64,000 bases of DNA, taken from positions 57,444 through 121,443 of the forward strand of contig NZ_JASHIM010000011.1 of assembly GCF_030733685.1 (NCBI RefSeq), read 5' to 3'. This DNA comes from Roseovarius sp. MMSF_3281 (GTDB lineage Bacteria; Pseudomonadota; Alphaproteobacteria; Rhodobacterales; Rhodobacteraceae). Below the pieces are notes generated by a model. The model saw nothing but the letters and a program-made list of their open reading frames with translations. It searched no databases and was not told the origin of the DNA. Shown one piece after another: positions 26,218-35,701 of the stretch (the first letter of the stretch is position 1; the number at the start of each line of letters is the position of its first letter). The translations under genes and the position numbers were made by a program.

Positions 26218-27698
26218 TGACCGATCTGAACAAACTGACCATCGCCGCCGCCCGCGATGCCCTGCGCAAGGGCGAGGTGACAAGCGCGGAACTGACCGAG
26301 GCCTGCCTTGGGGCTGTCGAAGGGGCAGGGGCGCTCAACGCGTTCGTGCACGATACGTCGGATCTGGCGCGCGATCAGGCCAAGGCGGCGGATGAGCGGA
26401 TCAAGGGGGGCGATGCGCCCGCGATGTGCGGTATCCCCTTGGGGATCAAGGATCTCTTCTGCACAAAAGGCGTGGTCAGCCAAGCGGCCAGCGGTATTCT
26501 CGAAGGGTTCAAGCCCGAGTATGAGTCGACCGTCACGCAAAACCTGTTTGATGCAGGTGCGGTGATGCTTGGCAAGCTCAACATGGATGAGTTCGCCATG
26601 GGCTCGTCCAATGAAACCAGCGTTTACGGCAATGCCGTGAACCCGTGGAAAGCGGGCGGGCAGGAGTTGACGCCCGGCGGGTCTTCGGGTGGGTCGGCCA
26701 GTGCGGTTGCCGCCGATCTCTGCCTTGCCGCGACCGGCACGGATACCGGCGGTTCGATCCGTCAGCCTGCCGCCTTCACCGGTATTACCGGTATCAAGCC
26801 CACCTATGGCCGTTGCTCGCGTTGGGGCATCGTGGCCTTTGCTTCCTCGCTGGATCAGGCGGGCCCGATGACCAAGGATGTGCGTGATGCGGCCATCATG
26901 CTTGAGGCGATGTGCGGTCATGACCCCAAGGACAGCACCAGCGCCGATATCCCGGTGCCGGATTTCGAGGCGATGCTGACCGGTGACATCAAGGGCAAGG
27001 TGATCGGTATTCCACAAGAATACCGTATGGACGGCATGCCCGAAGAGATCGAAAAGCTTTGGGCCGATGGCACCGCGATGCTGAAAGATGCAGGGGCGGA
27101 AATCCGCGATATTTCCTTGCCGCACACCAAGTATGCACTGCCCGCCTATTACGTGATTGCCCCGGCCGAGGCGTCTTCGAACCTCGCGCGTTATGACGGG
27201 GTGCGTTATGGCCACCGCGCCAAGCTGGAACAAGGCGACGGCATCTCCGAGATGTATGAGAAAACCCGCGCCGAGGGCTTCGGTCACGAGGTGCAACGCC
27301 GTGTGATGGTTGGCACCTATGTGTTGTCCGCCGGGTTCTACGACGCTTATTACAACCGTGCTCGCAAGGTTCGTACCTTGATCAAGCGTGATTTTGAGCA
27401 GGTGTTCGACCAAGGCATCGACGCGATCCTGACCCCGGCCACGCCTTCCCCGGCCTTTGGTCTGGGTGAGATGGCCGAGGCCGACCCGGTGCAGATGTAC
27501 CTTAACGACGTTTTTACCGTCACGGTCAACCTTGCCGGTCTGCCGGGCATATCGGTGCCTGCGGGACTGGACAAACAGGGCCTGCCGCTTGGTTTGCAAC
27601 TGATTGGCCGCCCATGGGAGGAAGGCGATTTGCTGAACACCGCTTACGCGTTGGAGCAGGCCGCCGGTTTTGTGGCAAAGCCCGAGAAATGGTGGTAA
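26217..27698 (+). CDS. gatA: Asp-tRNA(Asn)/Glu-tRNA(Gln) amidotransferase subunit A
   Basis: 493 residues of the amidase-signature family. The Ser-Ser-Lys triad is visible: lysine in [10 protein letters not shown], and serines in [11 protein letters not shown] and [16 protein letters not shown]. It releases ammonia from glutamine for transamidation of mischarged tRNA. Translationally coupled to gatC. A secreted excalibur-like lipoprotein follows 35 bp later. Confidence 0.96.
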   Translation: MTDLNKLTIAAARDALRKGEVTSAELTEACLGAVEGAGALNAFVHDTSDLARDQAKAADERIKGGDAPAMCGIPLGIKDLFCTKGVVSQAASGILEGFKPEYESTVTQNLFDAGAVMLGKLNMDEFAMGSSNETSVYGNAVNPWKAGGQELTPGGSSGGSASAVAADLCLAATGTDTGGSIRQPAAFTGITGIKPTYGRCSRWGIVAFASSLDQAGPMTKDVRDAAIMLEAMCGHDPKDSTSADIPVPDFEAMLTGDIKGKVIGIPQEYRMDGMPEEIEKLWADGTAMLKDAGAEIRDISLPHTKYALPAYYVIAPAEASSNLARYDGVRYGHRAKLEQGDGISEMYEKTRAEGFGHEVQRRVMVGTYVLSAGFYDAYYNRARKVRTLIKRDFEQVFDQGIDAILTPATPSPAFGLGEMAEADPVQMYLNDVFTVTVNLAGLPGISVPAGLDKQGLPLGLQLIGRPWEEGDLLNTAYALEQAAGFVAKPEKWW

Positions 27699-27733
27699 AC
27701 CCTCCGGCAAGTTAATTGGCAGGATAAAAGCAG

Positions 27734-28465
27734 ATGCGTGTTTTTCTTTGTGCAGTCGGCCTTACGGTCCTTGGCGCTTGTACCACGAGTGTTCCTGATA
27801 GTGGGGCCGGTGTTGGTTTCGATAACTATGATGGCTACCTTGAGGACAAGCGTGCGCGCGATGCGCAGCTATCGGGCGGCGGGGCATTACCCGCGCCCGA
27901 TGCGGTTTCTTCGGAAAGCCTGAATACCAGCGGCGCAACAGTGTCGGACAACGATGCCGAGGCGATCGCCGCGGAAGCTGAGGCCGCCCTGGCCGAGGCA
28001 GACGCCAACTCTGGCGAAAGTGTTGTTCATGCCAGCCCAAGCAATCCAGCCCCGGCAACGGTGAATACCGCGACAGGGATTTCGGGTGAGAATGATTTTG
28101 AGGCCGTTGGCGAACAGCGTTCCATCGAAAGTGACGCCGCGCTGATCGCCCGAAATCGTGCGCGGTATAAAGTCGTGGATGTCGAGGCCCTGCCATCGCG
28201 AAGCGGTACACAGGAGCCGAATATCGTGGCCTATGCCTTGGCAACAAAACATCCCGTTGGCACCCAGGTTTATAATCGTGTGGGTTTCAACAAGGAGGCC
28301 AAGTTCCGCAGAAACTGCGCGAAGTATGCGTCACCCGATCGCGCGCAGGAAGATTTCCTGGCACGCGGCGGTCCAAAGAAAGACCGGCTTGGGCTTGATC
28401 CCGATGGCGATGGCTATGCCTGCGGTTGGAACCCGGCCCCTTTCCAAAAGGCGGTTGGCGGGTAA
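27734..28465 (+). CDS. Lipoprotein with excalibur-like calcium-binding C terminus
   Basis: 243 residues. The signal is a lipobox (FLCAVGLTVLGACTTS, Cys16). Residues 20-130 are low complexity, rich in A, E, D and S. The C terminus (about 165-240) has NRVGFNKEAKFRRNCAKYAS and ends in LDPDGDGYACGW, the DxDxDGxxC pattern of excalibur domains. It is probably periplasmic and calcium-binding. The following amidase gene starts six bases later, which hints at a cell-wall role; this is inference. Confidence 0.75.
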   Translation: MRVFLCAVGLTVLGACTTSVPDSGAGVGFDNYDGYLEDKRARDAQLSGGGALPAPDAVSSESLNTSGATVSDNDAEAIAAEAEAALAEADANSGESVVHASPSNPAPATVNTATGISGENDFEAVGEQRSIESDAALIARNRARYKVVDVEALPSRSGTQEPNIVAYALATKHPVGTQVYNRVGFNKEAKFRRNCAKYASPDRAQEDFLARGGPKKDRLGLDPDGDGYACGWNPAPFQKAVGG

Positions 28466-28471
28466 CGGGCG

Positions 28472-29161
28472 GTGCCCGTGACTGTCACACAGCGACATTC
28501 GCCGAATTACGGGCCGCGACGCGAAGGCGCGCGGCCCGATTTGATTGTCTTACACTATACCGCGATGGAAAGCGCCGAAGCGGCGCTTGATCGTCTGTGC
28601 GAGCCTGACGCCGAGGTTTCGGCGCACTACCTGATCTGTGAAGCGGGGCAGGTGGTGTCGATGGTCCCGGAGGATCAGCGCGCATGGCATGCCGGGGCAG
28701 GGGCTTGGGGCGCGGTCTGCGATGTCAATTCCCGCTCCATCGGGATTGAGCTTGCCAATACGGGCGCGCATCCTTTCCCAAACCCACAGATGACAGCACT
28801 CTGCGACCTCATGGGCGGGATCATGCAACGGTGGTCGATCTCGAAGGACCGGGTCATTGGCCATTCGGACATGGCCCCGCAACGGAAGTTTGATCCCGGT
28901 CGAAAGTTTGACTGGCGCCGCTTGGCGCGAGAAGGGCTTAGCATCTGGCCCGGGGCAGGCCATGCACCCGGCGATTTCCTGCGTGATGCGCAAGTGTTTG
29001 GGTATGTGCTGTCTGACGACGTTGGCGAAACCGAGATTTTGGATGTCTTCCGTCAAAGGTTTCGGCCATGGGCCTCTGGGCCACTATCCGACACGGACCG
29101 GGCGCTTATGGCCAACCTTGCCGCACGCTATCCCGTTGACCGTGCTGCACCGAACGCCTAA
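28472..29161 (+). CDS. N-acetylmuramoyl-L-alanine amidase (Amidase_2)
   Basis: 229 residues from a GTG start. The PGRP/Amidase_2 zinc ligands are visible in LIVLHYTAME (first His) and RVIGHSDMAP (second His), with KFDPGRKFDW close to the third ligand. The family cuts the bond between MurNAc and the stem peptide; AmiD-type enzymes act on muropeptides in recycling. No clear signal peptide is seen. The 3' end is 10 bp before the RNase P RNA. Confidence 0.9.
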   Translation: MPVTVTQRHSPNYGPRREGARPDLIVLHYTAMESAEAALDRLCEPDAEVSAHYLICEAGQVVSMVPEDQRAWHAGAGAWGAVCDVNSRSIGIELANTGAHPFPNPQMTALCDLMGGIMQRWSISKDRVIGHSDMAPQRKFDPGRKFDWRRLAREGLSIWPGAGHAPGDFLRDAQVFGYVLSDDVGETEILDVFRQRFRPWASGPLSDTDRALMANLAARYPVDRAAPNA

Positions 29162-29170
29162 GTGCAAGAT

Positions 29171-29571
29171 GCGCGGAGGGCCGGATGGCCGCGGGGCTCA
29201 AGGGCCGCGAGGAAAGTCCGGACTCCACAAGGCAACGGTGCCGGGTAACGCCCGGCGGGGGCAACCCCAGGGAAAGCGCCACAGAGAATAGTCTGCTCCG
29301 GCCTGCCGGAGTGAGGGTGAAACGGTGGGGTAAGAGCCCACCGCGGGACTGGCAACAGGACTGGCATGGCAAGCCCCACCGGGAGCAATGCCGAATAGGG
29401 ATCGCACGCGGGGGCCGGTCCGGGAGGAAACTCCGGGATACCGCCCGCAGGCCGCCTTGGCCCTGCGATCCGGGTTGGCAGCTAGACGCGTGTTGGTGAC
29501 AACACGCCTAGAGGAATGGTCATCCAGCCCCGCAAGGGGTGGACAGAATCCGGCTTACAGGCCCTCCGCGC
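29171..29571 (+). ncRNA. rnpB: RNase P RNA (bacterial class A)
   Basis: The ends GCGCGGAGGGCC (29171) and GGCCCTCCGCGC (to 29571) pair exactly as helix P1. Inside are the conserved core blocks GAGGAAAGTCCGGACTCC at about 29208, CAGGGAAAGCGCCACAGAGA near 29269, and ACAGAATCCGGCTTACAGG near 29543. Total length about 400 nt fits alphaproteobacterial type A. Open frames across it on both strands are artefacts. Confidence 0.97.
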
Positions 29572-29667
29572 TTGATTCTTCACCGTATCCAGGATCGCGG
29601 CGGATTTACGCGGGGCTTGGTGCAACTGCTCCCTTTTCAGCACCCCAAGCCGCGCTAAACTATAAAC

Positions 29668-30174
29668 ATGCCATATGAATGGAACGAAGATACCCGCGGT
29701 CACCGGATCCAGCTTAAACTTTGGCCGCACAGGTCATTGCCGCGCCGTGGCTTTGCGGCCTTCGTTTTGGGGACCTTCATCCTTATCACCTTTCCGCTTT
29801 ACCCGCTTTTGGGAACCTTCGTTCTTTGGGGGCTCTTGCCCTTCTTGCTGATTGCGGTTGGCGGTATTTGGTGGGCTTTGGAGAGGTCGTACCGTGACGC
29901 CGATATGATCGAGGAATTGATCATCGACCCAGACAAGGTACACCTCAAACGCACCGATCCCGCTGGCAAAACGCAGGAATGGGATTGCAACAGCTATTGG
30001 GCCAAGGTGGATATGTACCCCACCGGTGGGCCGGTTGCGCATTACATTACCATGAGCGGCAAGGGCCGCGAAGTTGAGATCGGGGCATTCCTGTCCGAGG
30101 ATGAGCGTAAGGCGCTGCATGGCGAGTTGGTGGAGGCGTTGCGCAATGCAATCACGCCTGAACCCGCGCAGTAA
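29668..30174 (+). CDS. DUF2244 membrane protein
   Basis: 168 residues. Two membrane helices lie near 27-45 and 48-68 (FAAFVLGTFILITFPLYPLL, LWGLLPFLLIAVGGIWWAL), followed by a soluble domain with RSYRDADMIEELIIDPDKVH and the late IGAFLSEDERKAL. This is the DUF2244 pattern; function is not known. It is common in alphaproteobacteria, often near respiratory or nth genes, but here it follows rnpB and is convergent with the GatB/YqeY gene. Confidence 0.85.
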   Translation: MPYEWNEDTRGHRIQLKLWPHRSLPRRGFAAFVLGTFILITFPLYPLLGTFVLWGLLPFLLIAVGGIWWALERSYRDADMIEELIIDPDKVHLKRTDPAGKTQEWDCNSYWAKVDMYPTGGPVAHYITMSGKGREVEIGAFLSEDERKALHGELVEALRNAITPEPAQ

Positions 30175-30183
30175 AGCGCGGCT

Positions 30184-30642
30184 TTAACCCAATTTTGCCT
30201 TGACCCGCGGCCCGACGGCACCGAAATCCATCTGGCCTGTGTATTTCTGCTTGAGCTTGCCCATGATCTTGCCCATGTCGCGGATCGACGTGGCACCGAC
30301 ATCGGCGATTGCCGCGTCTATCGCGGCTTCGACGTCGTCATCGGAAAGCTGTTGCGGAAGAAATTCTTCGATAATCGCGACTTCTTGTCTCTCGCGCTCG
30401 GCCAGGTCTAGCCGACCACCTTCTTCGTAGGCGCGGACGCTTTCTTGCCGTTGCTTTGTCATCTTGCCGAGAATTCCGAGGATATCGGCATCGCTTACCC
30501 CCGTGTCGTCCTCGGAGCCGCGTCGCGCGATATCTTGATCCTTGATGGCCGCATTGATCAGGCGCAGCGTGCCCAAGCGGGCGCTGTCTTTTTCTTTCAT
30601 GGCCGTCTTGAGGGCCGTGTTGATCCGCTCTCGCAAACCCAT
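30184..30642 (-). CDS. GatB/YqeY-domain protein
   Basis: 152 residues matching the YqeY family: LRERINTALKTAMKEKDSAR, LGTLRLINAAIKD, IGKMTKQRQESVRAYEEGGR and a late MGKIMGKLKQKYTGQMDFG. It resembles the C-terminal tRNA-binding tail of GatB but stands alone. Its role may be tRNA-related; it is unproven. Convergent with the DUF2244 gene (9 bp gap). Confidence 0.9.
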   Translation of the reverse strand: MGLRERINTALKTAMKEKDSARLGTLRLINAAIKDQDIARRGSEDDTGVSDADILGILGKMTKQRQESVRAYEEGGRLDLAERERQEVAIIEEFLPQQLSDDDVEAAIDAAIADVGATSIRDMGKIMGKLKQKYTGQMDFGAVGPRVKAKLG

Positions 30643-30838
30643 GGCAATGCATCCCCTACTATGCGTGCAAGTTTGCGACCCTATCTAAAACATGGGTCAG
30701 TGGCAACCGTTTCGAAACGGCAGGCGGGTGTCCCGGTGGCCCTGAAAAAGCAGGTTCAAATGGCGCATCTTGTGGCTTGACCCTTGTTGTCGCGCCCCAT
30801 AGGTATACGCCAATTTGCCCATATCGGAGACTCACGTC

Positions 30839-31987
30839 ATGGCTTCAGAGAACCAGGACCGCCCAACCGCATGCCTCGCCCTTGCCGATGGGACCTTGTT
30901 CTATGGTAAAGGTTTTGGAGCAACGGGCGATACCGTGGCCGAGCTTTGTTTCAATACCGCGATGACGGGGTATCAGGAAATCATGACCGATCCCAGCTAT
31001 GCCGGGCAAGTCGTGACCTTCACGTTCCCGCATATTGGTAACGTCGGCGTTAACCCGGACGACGATGAAACCGCCGACCCGGTGGCCGAGGGCATGGTCG
31101 TCAAATGGGACCCGACGGAACCAAGCAATTGGCGCGCGACCGAAACGCTTGGGGATTGGCTGGCCAAGCGTGGGCGGATTGCCATTGGCGGGGTCGATAC
31201 CCGGCGTTTGACGCGGGCCATTCGACAGCAAGGTGCGCCGCATGTGGCCTTGGCCCACGATCCCGAAGGCGATTTCGATACCGAAGCATTGGTTGAAAAA
31301 GCGCGTCGGTTTGCCGGGCTGGAAGGGATGGACTTGGCCAAGCAAGTCACCTGTGCGCAATCCTATCGCTGGAACGAGATGCGTTGGGCCTGGCCTGATG
31401 GCTACAGCCCGCAGACCGATACCAAGTATCGCGTCGTTGCCGTGGATTACGGGGCCAAGCGCAATATTCTGCGGTGCCTTGCCAGTGCCGGTTGCGAGGT
31501 GACGGTTCTGCCCGCCACGGCCACGGCCGAGGAAGTCTTGGCGCATGATCCAGATGGGGTTTTCCTGTCCAACGGTCCGGGTGATCCGGCCGCGACCGGC
31601 GAATATGCCGTGCCGATGATCAAGGGGATTCTGGACAAGGGCTTGCCAATGTTCGGAATCTGCCTTGGGCATCAGATGTTGGCCCTCGCGCTAGGGGCAA
31701 AGACCGTCAAGATGAACCATGGCCATCACGGCGCGAACCACCCCGTCAAGGATATGGAAACCGGCAAGGTTGAAATCACGTCGATGAATCATGGTTTCGC
31801 GGTCGATAGCCAAACCTTGCCGGAGGGTGTCAAGGAGACCCATGTTTCTTTGTTTGATGGGTCGAATTGTGGGATCCGGATGATCGATGCGCCGGTTTTC
31901 TCGGTTCAGCACCACCCCGAGGCAAGCCCCGGCCCGCAGGACAGTTTTTATCTTTTTGAACGGTTCGCGGCCTCGTTGGCAAAATGA
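30839..31987 (+). CDS. carA: Carbamoyl-phosphate synthase small subunit
   Basis: 382 residues from ATG 30839, which has GGAGA eight bases upstream; an in-frame ATG at 30815 is less well placed. The N-terminal domain has FNTAMTGYQEIMTDPSYAGQ and the C-terminal class I glutaminase has the nucleophile cysteine in GICLGHQ, with HHPEASPGP giving the His/Glu pair. CarA supplies ammonia from glutamine for carbamoyl phosphate in arginine and pyrimidine synthesis. carB is not adjacent. A 9-bp hairpin follows. Confidence 0.97.
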   Translation: MASENQDRPTACLALADGTLFYGKGFGATGDTVAELCFNTAMTGYQEIMTDPSYAGQVVTFTFPHIGNVGVNPDDDETADPVAEGMVVKWDPTEPSNWRATETLGDWLAKRGRIAIGGVDTRRLTRAIRQQGAPHVALAHDPEGDFDTEALVEKARRFAGLEGMDLAKQVTCAQSYRWNEMRWAWPDGYSPQTDTKYRVVAVDYGAKRNILRCLASAGCEVTVLPATATAEEVLAHDPDGVFLSNGPGDPAATGEYAVPMIKGILDKGLPMFGICLGHQMLALALGAKTVKMNHGHHGANHPVKDMETGKVEITSMNHGFAVDSQTLPEGVKETHVSLFDGSNCGIRMIDAPVFSVQHHPEASPGPQDSFYLFERFAASLAK

Positions 31988-31996
31988 CGCCCTGTC

Positions 31997-32020
31997 GGGG
32001 TTAACCAGTTGTTAACCCCT
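31997..32020 (+). terminator. Terminator after carA
   Basis: GGGGTTAAC-CAGTT-GTTAACCCC is a perfect 9-bp stem 10 bp after carA, followed by TCGTTT. It separates carA from the glycosyltransferase gene. Confidence 0.6.
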
Positions 32021-32083
32021 CGTTTACCCTAGATTAACCAAACATGTTCAAGCTGTCCTGAAGGGGACAGCGAGGGACATAAG

Positions 32084-34024
32084 ATGGGAATCTCGGAATT
32101 GCGTCAGGCTGCACTCGGGCCTGAAAGCGACGGTGGCGCATTCGATACGCTTGGCGATGAATTGGTTCGTCAAGGCGTGATCGACGCCGAAGACATGGCC
32201 CTTGCCAGCGTCGTGCGGCGCCACTGCGACGCAACGCTGGATCGCGTGCTGATGGCAGAAGGTCTTGCCAGTCAGGATGCTTTGCTTGACGCACATGCCC
32301 GCCGTCTCAACAGCCGCCGCCTCTCGGAGCAAGAGCTTGTAAACCTTGAAGACTGTCGCATGGACGCGGATCCACGCGATCTGATCAAACACGCGGCGAT
32401 GCCAGTTGTTGACCGTGATGGCACAACAGCGATCTTGACCGGCCAAGCGGATGCGGTTGGGCTTGGCGATGCACAAAGCCGAAAAGAGGGCGATGAAGCG
32501 CGGCGTGTACTTATCGCCGATCCGCAGGCTGTTCAGTCCGAGATCGCCAAGCGGAACAGGGCCGAGTTGACAGCCCTGGCACAAAGCCGTGTTCCCGAGA
32601 TCGAAAGCTGCCGGACGTGGGGCGGTCGCGGAACACGCCGCTTGGCCTTCAGTTTGGTTGTCTTGCTTGTTTTGGCCTTGGTGGTCTGGAGCGCGCCGAC
32701 ACTGGTGCTGGGCATTTTCGTTGCATGGGCCGCGATAACCCTGATTGTCTCGGCCGTCATGAAAACAGCGGCTTTCGTGGCCCGGATGGCAACCATGGAA
32801 GAGGGTTTGCCCGACACCTCACCAAAGCGCAAAGCGCCCTTGCCGAAGGTTTCAATCCTTGTCCCGCTCTTCAAAGAGACCGAGATCGCGCATCACCTGA
32901 TTGCCCGGTTGTCACAACTGACCTATCCCAAGTGCCTTCTGGACGTGGTGCTTATTCTCGAGGAAGAAGATGAAACCACGTGGGAAACTCTGGCGTCGAT
33001 CGACCTTCCTTCGTGGATGCGTGCCGTGGTCGTACCGGATGGACAGCCACGCACCAAACCGCGCGCCATGAACTACGCGCTTGATTTTTGCGAGGGCGAG
33101 ATCGTTGGCATTTTCGATGCCGAAGATGCGCCTGACCCGGATCAAATCACCACCGTGGCCCGTCGGTTTCAAGAGGTGCCTGATGATGTCGTCTGTCTTC
33201 AGGGGGTCTTGGATTATTACAATTCCAACCAGAATTGGCTGGCGCGCTGTTTTACCATCGAATACGCGACGTGGTTTCGCATGATCCTTCCCGGTATGGA
33301 AAAACTGGGCTTCGCGATACCGCTTGGCGGGACCACGCTCTATTTCCGGCGTGATGTATTGGAAAAGCTTGGCGGGTGGGACGCGCATAACGTGACGGAA
33401 GATGCTGACCTTGGCTTTCGTCTTGCCCGGCACGGCTACCGGACGGAAATGATCGGGACAGTCACCGGCGAGGAGGCGAATTGCCGCCTGTGGCCTTGGA
33501 TCAAGCAGCGTTCAAGATGGCTCAAGGGATATATGACCACGTACCTCGTTCACATGCGGCGCCCGCGGTTGCTGTATCGACAGTTGGGGGCTTGGAAATT
33601 CCTGGGCTTTCAGGCCCATTTCATAACGGCCCTGTCGCAGTTTCTTTTGGCCCCCTTGTTGTGGACCTTTTGGCTGGTGCTTTTCGGGCTGCCGCATCCA
33701 CTTGACCCGGTTCTTTCGCGAGCTGTGCTAGTTGCATTCGGGACGCTTTTCCTGATCATTGAGGCCATCAACATCGCGATCCATTTGGTTGCCGTATCTG
33801 GCCAAAGGCACCGACATCTGATTGCATGGGTTCCGACGATGCATTTCTATATCCCTTTGGGATCCTTTGCAGCCTACAAGGCGCTTTACGAATTGATCGC
33901 CAAGCCCTTCTTTTGGGAAAAGACGGTCCATGGCTTGTCGCTGCAAAGGGCAGGCACTGCAGGATCAGACGATGCTGTCGACTTCACCGGAGTCAAGCTT
34001 GAGGCGGGTCACAAAAGCCTTTGA
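32084..34024 (+). CDS. Family 2 membrane glycosyltransferase with N-terminal MshEN-like region
   Basis: 646 residues. Residues about 20-120 look like two MshEN/GSPII_E_N repeats (LGDELVRQGVIDAEDMAL, then LDRVLMAEGLASQDALLDAH), the fold that binds cyclic di-GMP in MshE and NfrB. Two membrane helices lie near 188-228. The GT2 catalytic domain follows with DAED (345-348), TEDADL (438-443) and the processive-type QRSRW (475-479). Three or four further helices end the protein (505-610). It probably makes and exports a surface glycan under c-di-GMP control, like NfrB. Its last 60 bp overlap the convergent GntR gene. Confidence 0.88.
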   Translation: MGISELRQAALGPESDGGAFDTLGDELVRQGVIDAEDMALASVVRRHCDATLDRVLMAEGLASQDALLDAHARRLNSRRLSEQELVNLEDCRMDADPRDLIKHAAMPVVDRDGTTAILTGQADAVGLGDAQSRKEGDEARRVLIADPQAVQSEIAKRNRAELTALAQSRVPEIESCRTWGGRGTRRLAFSLVVLLVLALVVWSAPTLVLGIFVAWAAITLIVSAVMKTAAFVARMATMEEGLPDTSPKRKAPLPKVSILVPLFKETEIAHHLIARLSQLTYPKCLLDVVLILEEEDETTWETLASIDLPSWMRAVVVPDGQPRTKPRAMNYALDFCEGEIVGIFDAEDAPDPDQITTVARRFQEVPDDVVCLQGVLDYYNSNQNWLARCFTIEYATWFRMILPGMEKLGFAIPLGGTTLYFRRDVLEKLGGWDAHNVTEDADLGFRLARHGYRTEMIGTVTGEEANCRLWPWIKQRSRWLKGYMTTYLVHMRRPRLLYRQLGAWKFLGFQAHFITALSQFLLAPLLWTFWLVLFGLPHPLDPVLSRAVLVAFGTLFLIIEAINIAIHLVAVSGQRHRHLIAWVPTMHFYIPLGSFAAYKALYELIAKPFFWEKTVHGLSLQRAGTAGSDDAVDFTGVKLEAGHKSL

Positions 34025-34609
34025 AATATGCGCTTTTAAGGCTTCGCCGGCGGTTTCTGAATCCCGCGCCTCGATTGACCTGACGATGCGGTCATGTTCC
34101 TTGATGGCATCCTCGGGCCGCCCTGCCGCGGCCAGTGACGTTGTGGCCATCAAGGCCATGGAGCGATGCACAAGGTCAAGCTGTTGAACCAAAAAGCGAT
34201 TGTGAGAGGCAAGGTGAATCTGCTTGTGAAAGCGGCGGTTGGCCCGCGCCATGGCCTGCGGATTATTCATGAGTTTCCGGTCATCCTCGACCATGTCGCG
34301 CAGCACGCGCACCTCTTCGTCCGTGGCGTGGCGCGCTGCAAGGTTGGCCGCCAAGGCCTCAAGCTGTGCGCGGACCACGTAAAGCTCGGCCAATTGGTTG
34401 TGATCCAAAGAGGCCACGATCAGGCTGCGCCCGTCGCGGGTTAGAAGGGATTGCGTTTCAAGCCGCTGCAGGGCTTCGCGGATCGGAGTGCGCGACATGC
34501 CGAATTGCTCGGCCAAATCGCTTTCCACAAGGCGATCCCCGGGCTTGTATATGCCCATGTCGATCGCTTCGAGGATCAGCGTATAGGCATCTTTTTGCGG
34601 CGCTTTCAT
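33965..34609 (-). CDS. GntR-family regulator with FCD domain
   Basis: 214 residues. The N-terminal winged helix has DRLVESDLAEQFGMSRTPIREALQRLETQSLL. The all-helical FCD domain follows with RAQLEALAANLAARHA, RRFHKQIHLASHN and a final DRIVRSIEARD, including the histidines that hold a metal or ligand. FadR-type regulators usually control nearby catabolic genes, but here both neighbours face away. Its 3' end overlaps the glycosyltransferase gene by 60 bp. Confidence 0.92.
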   Translation of the reverse strand: MKAPQKDAYTLILEAIDMGIYKPGDRLVESDLAEQFGMSRTPIREALQRLETQSLLTRDGRSLIVASLDHNQLAELYVVRAQLEALAANLAARHATDEEVRVLRDMVEDDRKLMNNPQAMARANRRFHKQIHLASHNRFLVQQLDLVHRSMALMATTSLAAAGRPEDAIKEHDRIVRSIEARDSETAGEALKAHISKAFVTRLKLDSGEVDSIV

Positions 34610-34719
34610 GATTGGTTCCGTCCCTGCGATTTTGTTATCGGCGAACCGTACGCGCCGAATTTGGTGCGATCAAGCCTTGGCGCGTTGCGCCCATTGTCGC
34701 GGCGCACTACCTTGGCCCC

Positions 34720-35364
34720 ATGCCAAAGCAGCATTTCTCACATATCGAGACTTGGGTCTTCGACCTTGATAACACGCTCTATTGTCCAAGCGTGCGCCTG
34801 TTTGACCAGATCGAGGTAAAGATGACCGAATACGTCATGCGAGCCTTGAAAGTGGATCGCGCCGAGGCGGACCGCCTGCGCGATCATTACTGGCACCTGC
34901 ACGGTACCACGCTGGCCGGGTTGATGCGCGAACACGATATGGAACCGCATGATTATCTGGTCGCCGTGCACGACATTTCCTTCGACGCGCTGACCCCTGA
35001 CGCCGAACTACGCGCGCGAATTGCCGCGCTGCCAGGTCGCCGGATCGTCTACACCAACGGTAGCGCGCCCTATGCCGAACGTGTGATAGATGCGCGCGGT
35101 TTGTCAGGCGTATTCGACGCGGTCTATGGCGTCGAACATGCCGCGTTCCGCCCCAAGCCTGACCCCGAGGCATTCGACACCGTTTTCAAGCGTGACGGGG
35201 TGGTCCCGGATCGGGCCGCGATGTTCGAAGACGATCCGCGCAATCTTGCAGCCCCCCACGATATGGGCATGAGAACCGTGCATGTCGCCCCCGAAGCACG
35301 TGAGGCGGCATATATTCACCATCACACAAATGACCTGAGCGCATTCTTGGCCAAGCTGGTGTAG
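34720..35364 (+). CDS. HAD-family pyrimidine 5'-nucleotidase
   Basis: 214 residues from ATG 34720; a longer frame from 34612 is unlikely because the conserved start is HIETWVFDLDNTLYCPS. The catalytic DLDNT motif is followed by VYTNGSAPYAE (motif II), KPDPEAF (motif III lysine) and FEDDPRNL (motif IV). This is the SDT1/PhoE-like pyrimidine 5'-nucleotidase group, which removes phosphate from UMP or CMP. Possible role in nucleotide turnover. Confidence 0.9.
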   Translation: MPKQHFSHIETWVFDLDNTLYCPSVRLFDQIEVKMTEYVMRALKVDRAEADRLRDHYWHLHGTTLAGLMREHDMEPHDYLVAVHDISFDALTPDAELRARIAALPGRRIVYTNGSAPYAERVIDARGLSGVFDAVYGVEHAAFRPKPDPEAFDTVFKRDGVVPDRAAMFEDDPRNLAAPHDMGMRTVHVAPEAREAAYIHHHTNDLSAFLAKLV

Positions 35365-35448
35365 CGCGCCTCCTGCGGCGAAACGCGCCTTTCACCCACG
35401 GGCAAGGTGCCTATGTAGAGGGTTAACCCACCCTAAGCAGAGGCAGTT

Positions 35449-35670
35449 ATGACCGCGCCAGATACCCAGACCATGACCGACACCACCGCTCAATCCGTAT
35501 CTGACGGGGGGGAGGGGCGTCTTGCCGCCAAAATCCTGATAACCGTGCTTCTTGCCGTGATCGGCTGGGGCCTGAGCGTGGCCACATGGGGCATCCCCGG
35601 GCTGTATATTCCGGCGCTTGCCATGGTGCCTGTGATGATGGGGATATTGTTGCTCATCTCGCGCGGATAA
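35449..35670 (+). CDS. Small two-helix membrane protein
   Basis: 73 residues; a downstream ATG at codon 9 is an alternative start. A polar N terminus of about 25 residues leads to two hydrophobic stretches, KILITVLLAVIGWGLSVATW and GLYIPALAMVPVMMGILLLI. AGAGGCAG lies upstream. It resembles no characterised family I know. It precedes the ubiquinone-type hydroxylase by 31 bp on the same strand. Confidence 0.7.
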   Translation: MTAPDTQTMTDTTAQSVSDGGEGRLAAKILITVLLAVIGWGLSVATWGIPGLYIPALAMVPVMMGILLLISRG

Positions 35671-35701
35671 GGCATTTCTTCTGAAAGCGGAGGGCCGGAA
35701 A

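Noticed and set aside
25923..27710. 595-codon minus-strand frame opposite gatCA
   Set aside because: Antisense to well-conserved gatC and gatA, with no start site.
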